A stretch of DNA of 64,000 nucleotides from an uncultured Syntrophobacterales bacterium (GTDB lineage: Bacteria > Desulfobacterota > Syntrophia > Syntrophales > UBA5619). A model generated the notes under the pieces. That model did not search any database and was not told the DNA's origin. It saw only the letters and a list, made by a program, of their open reading frames with translations. This document shows, piece by piece, positions 52,198 to 60,913 of the stretch (position 1 is the first letter of the stretch; each line of letters opens with the position of its first letter). The position numbers and the translations under genes are program-made. The stretch is from contig CAIYSL010000119.1 of NCBI GenBank assembly GCA_903928915.1, forward strand, positions 62,001 to 126,000. Reading direction: 5' to 3'.

Positions 52198-52596
52198 TCA
52201 GTCGACCTCCGTTTCCTCGATCACGAAGTCCTGGTATCCCCTCGTGTCCAGGAGGTCTTCCAGTTCCTCCGGATCGTCCATATCCACGATGATCATCCAG
52301 CCCGTGTCGTGGGGATCGCTGTTGACGATGCCGATGTCGTCGGTGATGTCCTCGTTGATGCTGATGACCGTCCCGCTGATCGGCGAGATCAGCTCGACGA
52401 CCGCCTTCGCCGATTCGATGCTGCCGAAGGGCTCGTCGCGCTCCAGGTACGCATCCACCTCGGGGAGGTCGAGCGAAATGATCTCTCCCAATTTTTCCTG
52501 CGCATGGTCCGTGATCCCGATCGTGGCCAGATCGCCCTCTACCCTGACCCAGATATGCTCCCGACTGTACAGCAGATCATCCGGAAATACCTTCAT
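52198..52596 (-). CDS. gcvH: Glycine cleavage system H protein
   Basis: GcvH, 132 aa, lipoyl carrier of the glycine cleavage complex. REHIWVRVEGDLATIGITDHAQ and GEIISLDLPEVD lead to the lipoyl-Lys64 in FGSIESAKAVVELISPISG, with DPHDTGWMIIVDMDDPEEL near the end. An acidic tail follows. The other gcv genes are not here. In anaerobes without a full system GcvH can serve as the hub for lipoyl assembly, and the adjacent octanoyl/lipoyl transferase fits that. Confidence 0.95.
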   Translation of the reverse strand: MKVFPDDLLYSREHIWVRVEGDLATIGITDHAQEKLGEIISLDLPEVDAYLERDEPFGSIESAKAVVELISPISGTVISINEDITDDIGIVNSDPHDTGWMIIVDMDDPEELEDLLDTRGYQDFVIEETEVD

Positions 52597-52620
52597 ACGA
52601 TATGCATCCTGTCCTTTTAG

Positions 52621-53700
52621 TCACAGCACTGTAAAGTCTTTGCTGCTCGGCGTCAAGCACTGAGCGCCCTGATCGGTCACCAGGACCGTATCTTCGATCC
52701 GTACGCCCCAAACGCCCGGGAGATAGATCCCCGGCTCGACGGTCACCACCATGCCGGCCTCAAGGAGTTCCTCCCTCCCGGCGGCGAGACGCGGCGGTTC
52801 GTGGACGTCGAGCCCCACGCCGTGGCCGGTGCCGTGGGTGAAATAGCTCTCCATCCCCGCCTCTGCGAGGCACTCCCGGGCGATGCGGTCGATCTCGCCG
52901 CAGGCGATCCCCGGCCTGATCGCCCCGATCGCCCGGTCATGGGCCTCCCGGACGAGCCGGTAGACCTCTTCCTGGCGGGCCGACGGCCGGCCCACCACAT
53001 AGGTGCAGGTCTCGTCGGAGTGGTAGCCCCCCCAGACGGCGCCGTAGTCGACCTTGACGCAGTCGCCGTCCGCGATCGCCCGGCCCCCGGGTGTGGCGTG
53101 GGGAAGGGCCGAATTGGGCCCCGAGGCGATGATCGTGTCGAAGGAGACCCCCTCCGCCCCGCCGCGGCGCATCCGGTATTCCAGCTCGAGGGCGAGCTCC
53201 CGCTCCCGGACGCCCGGCCGGATCATATCCCGCACCGCCGCGAGCGCCTCGGCCGCGATCCGCGCCGCCTCCCGGATCAGGGCGATCTCCCGCTGATCCT
53301 TGACGGCCCGGAGCGTCTGGAGGGCCCCTGCGACCGGTTCGAGCCCCACCTCCGGGAGCCCTGCCTGAAGCCTGAGGTGTTCCTCCACAGTCAGGCTGGC
53401 CGCCTCGAACCCGATCCGTCCTACCCCGTGGCGGCCGGCAACCGCGGCTATCCCCTCGACGCGGCTGCGGAATTCGACAATCTCGATCCCGGGGGCCTCC
53501 CCCCGCGCCTGGGTCACGTACCTGCCGTCCACCAGGAGTTCAAGCCAGTCGGGACCCACCATGAGGGCGCCGTCGCCCCCGGTGAAACCGGTCAGGTACC
53601 GGATGTTCTTTTCATTCAGGATGAGCAGGGCCTCCGCAGCGGGAAACCCCAGCCGAAGCCGGCTCAGCCGCCGGTCATAGGGCGCCGGATCAGCTCGCAT
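52621..53700 (-). CDS. pepP: Xaa-Pro aminopeptidase (M24 family)
   Basis: 359-aa M24 metallopeptidase that removes residues before proline. N-terminal creatinase-like domain ([20 protein letters not shown]) and C-terminal pita-bread domain with all five metal ligands: Asp in [18 protein letters not shown] (two), His in [13 protein letters not shown], Glu in [12 protein letters not shown] and Glu in RIEDTVLV. Length is typical of the short cytoplasmic form. Its start overlaps the end of the TPR gene by 11 bases. In many Desulfobacterota this peptidase sits next to accB/efp; here it is followed by gcvH. Confidence 0.93.
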   Translation of the reverse strand: MRADPAPYDRRLSRLRLGFPAAEALLILNEKNIRYLTGFTGGDGALMVGPDWLELLVDGRYVTQARGEAPGIEIVEFRSRVEGIAAVAGRHGVGRIGFEAASLTVEEHLRLQAGLPEVGLEPVAGALQTLRAVKDQREIALIREAARIAAEALAAVRDMIRPGVRERELALELEYRMRRGGAEGVSFDTIIASGPNSALPHATPGGRAIADGDCVKVDYGAVWGGYHSDETCTYVVGRPSARQEEVYRLVREAHDRAIGAIRPGIACGEIDRIARECLAEAGMESYFTHGTGHGVGLDVHEPPRLAAGREELLEAGMVVTVEPGIYLPGVWGVRIEDTVLVTDQGAQCLTPSSKDFTVL

Positions 53701-54337
53701 GGCCCTGCAACCTGCCCACGTTGTCGAGCCACCGCGAAAGCTTCCCGATGACGACCCTGCTGTGCCGCTCGGCCTCCTGCCGGTGGAGAGTCTCTTGCAC
53801 CTCGGCGAGCAGTTGGACGGCCCTGTCGTTGCCGGGCTCCCGCCCCGCGATCGCGCCGAGGAGTTCCGCCGCTGCCCCGATATGGCCCTGGCGGATGTAC
53901 AGCTCCGCGAGCGTCACCGTCTGGAAATCGGACGGCACTGCCGCGGCCCCTTCCGCAGCCGGTTCCGGCTCGGCAATCGCCCCCGGGGCGTCCTCCGGCG
54001 CCGGCGCCGTGTCGGTGTTGAGCGCCCGGTATCGCCCGAGCGCGGCCTCTGCCTTCTCCTCCAGCCCCAGGCTGCGGTAGGCGTCCCAGAGGGCGGCATA
54101 GACCCGCGAAAGGGCCGCCAGCGAGTGCTCCATATCCCGGAGGAGCGCTTCGGCCTCCTCCAGCCTCCCCTGCCGGATGCGGACGCGGCAGATCAGCCCC
54201 CGGGCGTCGAGGTCGCCGGGCATCCTGAGGAGCCGCGTCTCCGCTGCCGCGAGCGCCGTTTCATTGTCGCCGGCGGCAAGAAAGGCCTCCGTCTGTTCGC
54301 GGAACGCCTCCCGCTCCCGGAGCGCATCATCAGCCAT
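53690..54337 (-). CDS. TPR-like repeat protein
   Basis: 215 aa, helical, with about three degenerate TPR units: residues ~15-50 (AFLAAGDNETALAAAETRLL), ~50-110 (RIRQGRLEEAEALLRDMEHS, YRSLGLEEKAEAALGRYRAL) and, after a Pro/Ala/Glu linker, ~145-185 (TLAELYIRQGHIGAAAELLG). It ends in the amphipathic [17 protein letters not shown]. No signal peptide. The role is unknown; by overlap it is coupled to pepP. A linker plus C-terminal single helix is reminiscent of scaffold proteins, but that is a guess. Confidence 0.7.
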   Translation of the reverse strand: MADDALREREAFREQTEAFLAAGDNETALAAAETRLLRMPGDLDARGLICRVRIRQGRLEEAEALLRDMEHSLAALSRVYAALWDAYRSLGLEEKAEAALGRYRALNTDTAPAPEDAPGAIAEPEPAAEGAAAVPSDFQTVTLAELYIRQGHIGAAAELLGAIAGREPGNDRAVQLLAEVQETLHRQEAERHSRVVIGKLSRWLDNVGRLQGHAS

Positions 54338-54502
54338 GCTTCACCGTTTTTTGAAGCTTCTCCGCTCGGATTCCCCGCAGCGTGCTGCGGGGAGCGACTC
54401 GCTGCGGATTCAACATCTTCGGGCTGTTTTTCGTACCACCCTGTGAAACGGCATGAACGCTAACACAGCCCCGGAGAGCATGTCAAGGAGGAAAACCCCC
54501 GC

Positions 54503-54886
54503 TCATTTCCTGCCCAGACAGTCCGACTTTCCCTTGCCGTAGCCCTGGGTTTCCTCCTTCCGCAGGACGCCCCCCGCGAAGGTCAGGACGTACAGGAAAT
54601 CGCTCTCCCCGCAGTTGTAGAACCACCGCTCCCCCTTCCGGCCGGCGCCGGGGGAGGCGTCCCGCGCCGCTGTCCTGTCCCTCTCCCTTTCCGCCTTGCC
54701 CGTCTTCGCCCGGGACCTTGTCCCGGCCCCCTCCTTGTAGGTGGGCGGACCGCATTCCAGCAGGACCTTCCCGGTCGTGTCCCCGACCCGCACGAGGCCG
54801 CTGCCGCACCGAAAGGCCAGCGCATCGCCCCCCAGGGCCGCGGTCAGGAAGGCCGCAATGCCCATAGCCGCTACGATCGTTCCCAT
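54503..54886 (-). CDS. DUF2845 family secreted protein
   Basis: 127 aa. The signal peptide spans residues 1-24 (MGTIVAAMGIAAFLTAALGG ... ALA|FRCG). The mature start FRCGSGLVRVGDTTGKVLLE and CGPPTYKE is the DUF2845 signature. The middle is a charged Lys/Arg/Glu segment, then WFYNCGESDFLYVLTFAGGV, with four cysteines overall likely to form disulfides. Function unknown, found in the periplasm of Desulfobacterota and gammaproteobacteria. It follows the large FN3 lipoprotein in the same direction after about 95 bases. The gap 54338-54502 shows nothing. Confidence 0.78.
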   Translation of the reverse strand: MGTIVAAMGIAAFLTAALGGDALAFRCGSGLVRVGDTTGKVLLECGPPTYKEGAGTRSRAKTGKAERERDRTAARDASPGAGRKGERWFYNCGESDFLYVLTFAGGVLRKEETQGYGKGKSDCLGRK

Positions 54887-54982
54887 CAGAGCACCTCCCC
54901 TGGTTGAAGAAACACCCCGAAAGAAAAACGGGGGCGGCCCGCGCCGCCCCCGTCACTCAGCGATCATCCGCCCTGCGCAGGA

Positions 54983-57900
54983 TCAGGGCGCGACGCAGAT
55001 CTGCGTCGTCTGCGGCGACTCGGTGCCCACGCCGTTGACGGTGGACACGGTGTAGCAGTAGGAAGTGCCCACGACAACCGCCGCATCGTTCGTTGTTAAC
55101 GTCGCGGGGGGTGGCGGGGCTGCTGGCTCGGCCACGGCCCGCAGGAGCACATACGCTGCGGCGCCCGTCTTCTTGTAGACGTTGTAGTAGGCGGCCCCTG
55201 CCATGCGATTCCAGGTGAGGTCGAACGAAACACCTGAGGGTGCCACGGTAAAGCCCGTCGGCGTCAGCGGCACACCACCCGCCTGCGTGGTGGCGCAGAC
55301 CTGGGCCGATTTCACCGACTCCCCGCTCGAGGCGTTGAAGCTGCTCACGGCGTAGCAGTAGAGCGTATTGGGCGTCAGCCCCGCATCCGTGTAGGGCGAA
55401 GCATTGACCGATGCCAGCGCCGAGACAGCGGCATCGCGGTAGATGCGGTACCCGGTCGCCCCGGCAGCGGCGGTCCAGGAGATCTGGATCTGAGTCGCGG
55501 ACATCGCCGTGGCCGAAACGTTCGTCGGCGCGGCCGGCGGCGCGGCGGCAGTGGTCACGCAGGCGGGGTCCGATTTTGCCGATTCATCGCCGGCAGTGCT
55601 GACCGCGGCGACGGTGTAGCAGTAGGTCGTGTTGCCGAACACCGAGGTATCGGTCACCGTCGTCGCCGTCGGGGTGAACAGCGGGACCGTCGCCCCGTCC
55701 CGGTAGATGCGGTAGCTGGCGGCGCCCGCGGATGCGCCCCAGGTCAGCCGGACCTGCGGCCCGGCCAGAAGCTGCGCCGCGAGCCCCGTCGGGGTCGGCG
55801 GCGGCGCGGCGCCGGTGACGACGCACACCTGCGACGATTTCGCCGATTCGTTGCCCGCCCCGTCCAGGGCGGCAACGGCGTAACAGTAGCCGGTGCTCGC
55901 GGCAACGGTGATATCCGTGACGGTGGCGGTCGAGGCTATCAGTGCGGCGACCCCGTTGCGGTATACCCGATAGCCCACGGCGCCGCCCACGGCGCCCCAG
56001 TTCAGCCGGACCTGGGGGCCCGGCAGCACCGTTGCGGTGAGCCCGGTCGGGGCTACGGGCACCACCCCGCCGGTGGACGTGCAGACCGGGGTCGACTGGG
56101 CAGACTCGTTGCCCGAGACGTCCACGGCGGTGATGGTGTAGCAGTACCCGGTCTTGGGCTCCAGGTCGATGGTGCCGCCGGTATCGATCACGGTCGACGC
56201 CGGGGCGGCGACGGACAGGGAGGGCAGTCCGTCCGTTCCTCCGTCGCGGTAGATCCGGTACAGCGCGGCGCCGGCGGAGAAGTTCCAGGAGAGTGTGACG
56301 CTGGGCGGCGGGCCCGCCGACCCCGTTGCCGTCAGGCCGGTCGGCGTCGGAGGCGCCGAGAGCTGGGTCGTGGCGCAGACCTGCGAGGATTTCGGCGATT
56401 CGCCGCCTGCAGCGTCGTTGCCCGCCACTGCGTAGCAGTACAGGGTGCTGGGCAGGAGGCCCGAATCGGTGAAGGTCGTGGTCACGACGGAGGCCCGCAG
56501 CGCGAGGCCCGGAATGTCACCCAGGGGGTCCCTATAGACCCGGTAGCCCGTCGCCCCGGCCAGAGCCGACCAGGAGAGGCGGATCTGCGACGGGGAAATC
56601 GCCGTGGCGGTCAGGCCCGACGGTGGCAGGGTCGCGGTCAACCCGCAGACCGTTCCGGTGAAGGACGTCTCCGCCCCCGTGGCGTCGACCGTCCTGATCT
56701 GATAGCAGTAGCGCGTCGCGTGGGAGAGCCCCTGGTCGAAGTAGGAGTTCTGGCTGGCGTTCGCGATGAAGATCCCGTTCCGGTAGACGCGGTAGGAGAC
56801 CGCGGTGACCGATTTCTGCCAGGTGAGCGACATCTGCGACGACGAGATGGGGGTCACCGTCAGGTCCACGAAACAGGAGGTCGAGGTGCCGAAGGGGCTG
56901 GGATTCCCCGGCGGGTTTGCAGTCTTACTGGTATACTCACTCGCCAATCCCGGCAGGTCGAAGATCGCATAGGCGTTTGCCGTGCTCCCCTTCAGGTCGT
57001 TGGCAAAGGCCTCCAGCTTGACGTTTACCCAGGAGGCGTAGTCCTTTGCATAGACGAGGCTCACGGTGGCGTGGCCGGTGGCGTCGGTGGTCACGGCGGT
57101 CACCGAGGCGACGTTCCCCGGGTCGAGCCGGTTGTTGCCGTTCTGGTCCTCCTTCTCCCCGGTCAGGGGGTTGGTGTCCAGGACCCCGTTGAAATCGTAC
57201 AGCGGGTTGTGGAGCATCGAATCCTCGTTGGCGCAGGCAGGGACCCCGGGGAGCGTAGACGTCAACGCCACGAGCGTCGGTGTCTGAATCCATCGTGATG
57301 CATCATCGGACCAGACATAGTACCCCTTCCGGTAATGGATGGGGGTGACGGTCGAGACGACCGTGGCGCCCGCAACCGGATTTCCCGCGGAATCGGTCAC
57401 CAGTGCGACATAGTCTTTCTGGTACCGTATCTTGTCGGGCATGTCTATCACCCAGGGACCGGTCTGGAGGGTGATGAACAGGGACTTCTTGGCCACGGTG
57501 ATTGCCGTTGTCGAGGTCACCGCGGTCCCCTGAACCGTAGCCCGGACGGTGACGCCGCCCAGGCCGCCGGACGATGCGCCGGCGATGAAGTAGGTGCTCG
57601 CCGCTCCGAAGCTGTCGGTGGCGGCCGAGGCCGGGGAGAGCCGCCCCCCGCTCACATCGTTGACGATGTTGAAGATGACGTTCTTGTTCTTCACCAGGTT
57701 GTTGTTGGCGTCGCGGACCGTGGCGGTGATCAGGCTCTTCTCGTTCTCCAGCCCGACGCTGTTCGTCCCGATGACGGTGGGGCTGGCCTGGAGGGTCAGC
57801 GAGTAGACCGTGGGCGCCACGAACTCCACGCCGGTCTGTGCGGTGGGGCCGCTGGCCACGGAGGCCTGCAGCAGGCCCGGGCCCGAGTTCGTCGACCTGA

Positions 57901-58798
57901 TCGTGACCGCCGCCCTGCCGTCGGCCCCGGTCACCGCTACGGCGACTATCTGATTTCCGGGCATGAAACCGCCGCGGGTCGTGGAAAAGTTGATCGTGAC
58001 GCCGGCCTGGGGGGTCGTCCCGCTCATGTACTGCACCGTGACCGTTCGGTTCGTTTCGATGTCGATCTCGGTGATTACCGTCGGTGGCGGGTCGAGAAAC
58101 TTCAGGATGGCCGTGTTCACGGTCAGGCTATGCTGCACCGTCGCGCCGATGGCCGAGGCGGTGATCGTGTCCACCCCGCCGACGGTCCCGGTAAGGTTCA
58201 CGGTCACCTGACCGCTGAGGTTCGTGACGTAGGTGGCGGCGCCCAGGGTGTTGCCCTTTGCGGAGGTCACGGTAACCGTCTTTCCGGAGATGCCGATTCC
58301 CTTCGAGTCCTTCAGGAAGATGGTGAGCGGCGTGGTGTCGCCGAAGGAGAGGGACTGGGCCCCGCTGAGGGAGAGGTTCGTCCCGGTCACGGTCACGGTG
58401 TTGGTGGTGCTCACCGCGCCGGTGGCGGCGCTCAGGTTTATCACCCGGTTGGCCGGATTTCCGCCGGTGCCCAGGGCCGCCGTCGCCTTGCCGCTCGCAT
58501 CGGTTTTCCCGCTGGTGACGGCCACGATCCCCGAATCGGCGGAGAAAGAGACGTCCTTGTCCGCCAGGGCCCGGTTGCCGCTGTCCTTGACGATCGCCGT
58601 CAGGGTGACCGAGGGGGTCCCGGTCATATCGGAGTCGAGTTGCTGATTGCTGACCAAAAGATCGATGCTCGCCGCCGTGGTCTGCCCGGGCGCAGGGGCG
58701 GGCACATCGCCGCTGGTGCCGGCGCCGCATCCGTTGAACAGGATTGCGGCGAGGATCCCGATCGTCACAAGCATTCCCGAAGACCTCTTTGTAATCAT
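54983..58798 (-). CDS. Large lipoprotein with bacterial Ig-like and seven FN3 domains
   Basis: 1271 aa, surface or periplasmic lipoprotein. After MITKRSSGMLVTIGILAAIL comes FNGC as lipobox (an unusual Phe/Asn before Gly-Cys). Residues ~25-480 are bacterial Ig-like (Big_1, invasin-type) units with the VTLTAIVKDSGNRALADKDV and VTVTSAKGNT patterns; a Cys-bearing linker follows (~500-620). The rest is seven fibronectin type III modules of ~90 residues, each with GYRVYRNG or similar and a YCY ... VC cysteine pair suggesting one disulfide per module. ATG 58798 has AAGGAG 6 bases upstream. It follows a single-FN3 lipoprotein and pilMNOPQ, implying an adhesive or pilus-linked role. Confidence 0.85.
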   Translation of the reverse strand: MITKRSSGMLVTIGILAAILFNGCGAGTSGDVPAPAPGQTTAASIDLLVSNQQLDSDMTGTPSVTLTAIVKDSGNRALADKDVSFSADSGIVAVTSGKTDASGKATAALGTGGNPANRVINLSAATGAVSTTNTVTVTGTNLSLSGAQSLSFGDTTPLTIFLKDSKGIGISGKTVTVTSAKGNTLGAATYVTNLSGQVTVNLTGTVGGVDTITASAIGATVQHSLTVNTAILKFLDPPPTVITEIDIETNRTVTVQYMSGTTPQAGVTINFSTTRGGFMPGNQIVAVAVTGADGRAAVTIRSTNSGPGLLQASVASGPTAQTGVEFVAPTVYSLTLQASPTVIGTNSVGLENEKSLITATVRDANNNLVKNKNVIFNIVNDVSGGRLSPASAATDSFGAASTYFIAGASSGGLGGVTVRATVQGTAVTSTTAITVAKKSLFITLQTGPWVIDMPDKIRYQKDYVALVTDSAGNPVAGATVVSTVTPIHYRKGYYVWSDDASRWIQTPTLVALTSTLPGVPACANEDSMLHNPLYDFNGVLDTNPLTGEKEDQNGNNRLDPGNVASVTAVTTDATGHATVSLVYAKDYASWVNVKLEAFANDLKGSTANAYAIFDLPGLASEYTSKTANPPGNPSPFGTSTSCFVDLTVTPISSSQMSLTWQKSVTAVSYRVYRNGIFIANASQNSYFDQGLSHATRYCYQIRTVDATGAETSFTGTVCGLTATLPPSGLTATAISPSQIRLSWSALAGATGYRVYRDPLGDIPGLALRASVVTTTFTDSGLLPSTLYCYAVAGNDAAGGESPKSSQVCATTQLSAPPTPTGLTATGSAGPPPSVTLSWNFSAGAALYRIYRDGGTDGLPSLSVAAPASTVIDTGGTIDLEPKTGYCYTITAVDVSGNESAQSTPVCTSTGGVVPVAPTGLTATVLPGPQVRLNWGAVGGAVGYRVYRNGVAALIASTATVTDITVAASTGYCYAVAALDGAGNESAKSSQVCVVTGAAPPPTPTGLAAQLLAGPQVRLTWGASAGAASYRIYRDGATVPLFTPTATTVTDTSVFGNTTYCYTVAAVSTAGDESAKSDPACVTTAAAPPAAPTNVSATAMSATQIQISWTAAAGATGYRIYRDAAVSALASVNASPYTDAGLTPNTLYCYAVSSFNASSGESVKSAQVCATTQAGGVPLTPTGFTVAPSGVSFDLTWNRMAGAAYYNVYKKTGAAAYVLLRAVAEPAAPPPPATLTTNDAAVVVGTSYCYTVSTVNGVGTESPQTTQICVAP

Positions 58799-58838
58799 CA
58801 CCCGCTCCTTCTTTTTTCGCCCGCGTCCGCGGGATGGT

Positions 58839-59189
58839 TCAGAGTACGGCACAGACGTCCGTGCTTTGCGCCGATTCCTTCCCGGAGGCATCGCAGGCGG
58901 TCACCCGGTAGCAGTACCGGGTCTGCGGCTTCAGGCCGGCATCGGCCAGCGACGTCTTGTCCGTGGCTTTCAGATACGCACCGTTTCGATACACCTTGTA
59001 CCTCGTCACCCCCACATCGTCGCGGGAGGGCTTCCAGGCAACCCTCACCTCCGCCGGAGGGACCGCCGTGATGGCCAGGCCGTTGGGCACGGTCGGCGGC
59101 GCCGTGTCGGCCCCCCTGCCGGCGCCGTCCTGCGCGCACCCGGCAGCAACAAGAACAAGGGCCGCGAGTGAAAAGATCAACCGCTTCAC
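58839..59189 (-). CDS. Small single-FN3 lipoprotein
   Basis: 116 aa, lipoprotein (KRLIFSLAALVLVAAGC, an ideal lipobox with LVAAGC). After a short linker it is one fibronectin type III module: PPTVPNGLAITAVPPAEVRV, TRYKVYRNGAYLKA and TRYCYRVTACDASGKESAQS then DVCAVL. It has the same YCY ... VC pattern as each module of the 1271-aa neighbour, so it is either the ancestral unit or a trimmed copy. Start GTG 59189 lies five bases beyond the pilQ stop, with GGAGG inside the pilQ end as ribosome site, so it is coupled to pilQ. Confidence 0.8.
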   Translation of the reverse strand: MKRLIFSLAALVLVAAGCAQDGAGRGADTAPPTVPNGLAITAVPPAEVRVAWKPSRDDVGVTRYKVYRNGAYLKATDKTSLADAGLKPQTRYCYRVTACDASGKESAQSTDVCAVL

Positions 59190-59194
59190 GCCGT

Positions 59195-60913
59195 CTACTG
59201 CGCCTCCTGGATGATCCGCGGCGTGATGAACACGAGCATCTCGCGGGTGACCTTGGTCTTGGTCTCGTACTTGAACAGCCACCCGAGCAACGGGATCTCC
59301 GCGAGCCAGGGGACCGAATCCTGGGCAAAGGTCTCGTTCGTCTTGAGCACGCCGCCCACGACGATGGTGTCGCCGTCCTTCACGACGACCTTGGAGGTCA
59401 CGCCGGTGGTGTTGATGGCCGGATTCCCCAGGACTTCGAGGGACCTGTCCACATCCTTGTTGGAGGCCTCGATCGTCATGGAGATCCGCTCCTTGTCCGG
59501 GGTTATCTTGGGTGTCACGATCAACTTAAGATCGGCGTCCTCGTACCGCACCGTGGGCGGGTTCGTGCTCGTGCCCGGGGTGACGACGGGGATCTTCTTG
59601 CCCTGCCAGATCTCGGCCTTCTCGTTCTCCAGGGTCGTCACCTTCGGCGAGGAGATGACCCGGCCGTCGCCGTTGTTTTCCATCGCGGCGAGCTTGGCGT
59701 CCAGGACGAACTGGGACGACCCCATGACGAGCCCGATCCCCGGGGCCAGGGCGCCCGCGCCCGCCCCGATGATGGAGGGGAAATTCACGGCCGCGTTGCT
59801 CTTGGTCAGGCCGAGCCCCGCCGGCAGGGTGGTCAGGTCGCCGGTGTTGGAGTTGCCGATCAGAAACCCGATGTCCCGGCCGCCCCAGGAATCCTTGAAC
59901 CCGTACCCCCAGCGGATCCCCAGCTCGCGGACGAAATTCGTGCTTACCTCCACGATCTTCGCCTCGATGGCGATCTGCTTGAGCCTCCCCTGCTCCACGT
60001 TCTGCTTCTGCTCGCGCGCCTTCCGGTCGTCCTCGGCCTTGAGGTGCTGCTCCTCGATTTTCCGGCGGTCGTCCTCTTCCTTCTTCTTCCGGTCGAGGGT
60101 GATCACCGTGATGATGTTGCCGTCCCGCTTCTTGTCGAGCCCCTTGAGGTCCAGAACCGTTTCCAGGGCCTGGTCCCAGGGGACATCCTTCATATGGAGG
60201 TTCAGGGTCCCTTTCACATCCTCGCCGGCAACGATGCTCACCTTGCCCAGCTCCGCCAGCAGCCGAAAGATATCCTTGATCTCCGCATCCTGAACGTCGA
60301 GGGAGATCCGGGGGCCGGAATAGGTCTTGGGGGCCGCGCTGTTTATCGGCTTGAGCGTCGCTGCCGCGGCTGCGGGGGCCGCCTTCGGAGGCGCCGCGGC
60401 CGGGGCCGGGGCCGGGGCCGGGGCCGGGGCCGGAGCCGCCGGTCTTGCCGCAACCGCATCCTCCGCCGGCGGGAGCGAGGTCACGTTGAAATCGATCAGG
60501 ACATTCATCCCTTCCTGCCGGACGCTGAAGGGGACCTTCCGTTTCAGCTCGACCGTGGTCAGGACCCAGGACCGGCCCCCGGCAGACCGCTGGACGGGTA
60601 TCACCCGCACCACGTTGGCGAGAGCACCCTCGCCGAGCGGCCGGCGGAGCCCTTCGGGGACGAAGAGATTTTCCAGGCGGAGCACAACCGCGTCACCGGT
60701 CTGGCTCTCCACGGAGCTCCCGGACTGTTTGGAAACGGCAAAGGTCACCCGTTCCTTTCCCGGCAGCTTTTCGAAGGTGATGTTCTCCAGGTATCCCGCC
60801 ACCGGTGCGGCCGTGTCCGCCGCCGCGGGCGATGCACCCCAGGCCGGGAGGGCCGGCGGCGCAAGGACCGCCGCGACAAACGCAAGCCATGTCCATCTGA
60901 GTGCCCGTTTCAT
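59195..60913 (-). CDS. pilQ: Type IV pilus secretin PilQ
   Basis: PilQ, 572 aa, outer-membrane secretin through which the pilus exits. Signal peptide residues 1-26; an AMIN domain (~38-135: ITFEKLPGKERVTFAVSKQS, VPFSVRQEGMNVLIDFNV); an Ala/Pro linker (~150-195) encoded partly by GGGGCC repeats; an STN domain (~205-270: ISLDVQDAEIKDIFRLLAEL); a charged helix (~280-325); then the secretin core with FVRELGIRWGYGF, VISSPKVTTLENEKAEIWQG and the C-terminal VPWLAEIPLLGWLFKYETKT. A separate N1 domain is not obvious, the charged helix lying where it would be. It follows pilP with a 4-base overlap. Confidence 0.93.
   Translation of the reverse strand: MKRALRWTWLAFVAAVLAPPALPAWGASPAAADTAAPVAGYLENITFEKLPGKERVTFAVSKQSGSSVESQTGDAVVLRLENLFVPEGLRRPLGEGALANVVRVIPVQRSAGGRSWVLTTVELKRKVPFSVRQEGMNVLIDFNVTSLPPAEDAVAARPAAPAPAPAPAPAPAAAPPKAAPAAAAATLKPINSAAPKTYSGPRISLDVQDAEIKDIFRLLAELGKVSIVAGEDVKGTLNLHMKDVPWDQALETVLDLKGLDKKRDGNIITVITLDRKKKEEDDRRKIEEQHLKAEDDRKAREQKQNVEQGRLKQIAIEAKIVEVSTNFVRELGIRWGYGFKDSWGGRDIGFLIGNSNTGDLTTLPAGLGLTKSNAAVNFPSIIGAGAGALAPGIGLVMGSSQFVLDAKLAAMENNGDGRVISSPKVTTLENEKAEIWQGKKIPVVTPGTSTNPPTVRYEDADLKLIVTPKITPDKERISMTIEASNKDVDRSLEVLGNPAINTTGVTSKVVVKDGDTIVVGGVLKTNETFAQDSVPWLAEIPLLGWLFKYETKTKVTREMLVFITPRIIQEAQ
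60402..60437. repeat. GGGGCC hexanucleotide repeat inside pilQ
   Basis: Five exact GGGGCC units (60402-60431) plus one GGAGCC on the plus strand, in frame with pilQ on the minus strand and encoding an Ala-Pro run in the linker between AMIN and STN. A 6-bp unit cannot shift the frame, only the linker length. The plus strand has four or more G4 runs and could form a G-quadruplex. Confidence 0.8.

Noticed and set aside
53690-54337. Frame as roadblock or chemotaxis-type scaffold
   Set aside because: Only degenerate TPR-like helices are visible; there is no motif for a specific partner.
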